From JAJNBA01 sp035696925 (GTDB taxonomy: Bacteria; Actinomycetota; UBA4738; HRBIN12), in assembly GCA_035696925.1 (NCBI GenBank), contig DASSDW010000238.1, positions 1-6,678 on the forward strand: 6,678 nucleotides of DNA, in the 5' to 3' direction. Positions 6,646 to 6,678 of this stretch are shown here, in pieces (the first letter of the stretch is position 1; the number at the start of each line of letters is the position of its first letter). Under the pieces are notes generated by a model. It saw only the letters and a program-made list of their open reading frames with translations. It had not been told where the DNA came from and searched no databases. The position numbers were made by a program, and so were the translations under genes.

Positions 6646-6678
6646 GTGAAGAAGCTGCTAGTTGCACCGATACTGCTC
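6646..6678 (+). CDS. Start of a divergent gene with a signal-peptide-like N-terminus, truncated by the window edge
   Basis: Only 11 codons are visible: GTG start, then Lys-Lys followed by a hydrophobic run (KKLLVAPILL). Two lysines followed by a leucine/valine/isoleucine stretch are typical of the n- and h-regions of an exported or lipoprotein signal peptide, or of a first membrane helix. The strong Shine-Dalgarno 5 nt upstream supports it as a real start; the nearby ATGs at 6632 and 6641 both hit a stop at 6647-6649. The product cannot be named from this fragment. It is transcribed away from acyP and may share the divergent control region. Confidence 0.7.
   Translation, partial: MKKLLVAPILL

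Overview
This is a GC-rich window of about 70% by eye. It carries a tightly packed leftward (minus-strand) gene block: acyP, smc, ftsY, a receiver-only response regulator, then ffh, which runs off the left edge. Just inside the right edge, a divergent plus-strand gene begins with a signal-peptide-like N-terminus. The acyP-smc-ftsY(-ffh) order, GTG starts, a membrane-anchored FtsY and an SMC with actinobacterial-style sequence around the first coil all suggest an actinobacterium (Actinomycetota). It is probably from a deep or uncultured lineage. No ribosomal RNA or other taxonomic marker is present, so this placement is an inference.

Layout from right to left: the divergent gene starts at 6646 behind a strong Shine-Dalgarno. 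The 123-bp divergent spacer (6523-6645) holds a 25-bp dyad that may be an operator. Acylphosphatase runs 6522-6253, followed by 68 bp that contain half of an 11-bp tandem duplication. SMC runs 6184-2786, then after 9 bp FtsY runs 2776-1781. The FtsY stop overlaps the start of the response regulator (1784-1398) by 4 bp. An 84-bp gap precedes Ffh, which starts at 1313 and lacks only its last few residues at position 1. No stretch longer than 300 bp lacks a gene.

FtsY and Ffh are the receptor and the particle GTPase of the signal recognition particle (SRP) pathway, which delivers ribosomes making membrane proteins to the membrane. SMC compacts and segregates the chromosome. Acylphosphatase is a small housekeeping hydrolase often found next to smc in actinobacteria. 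The unexpected member is the single-domain receiver protein, placed between the two SRP GTPases and translationally coupled to ftsY. It has every residue needed for phosphorylation but no output domain. I see no CRISPR array, mobile element, tRNA or rRNA. The long plus-strand open frames opposite smc, ftsY and ffh look like GC-rich antisense shadows.
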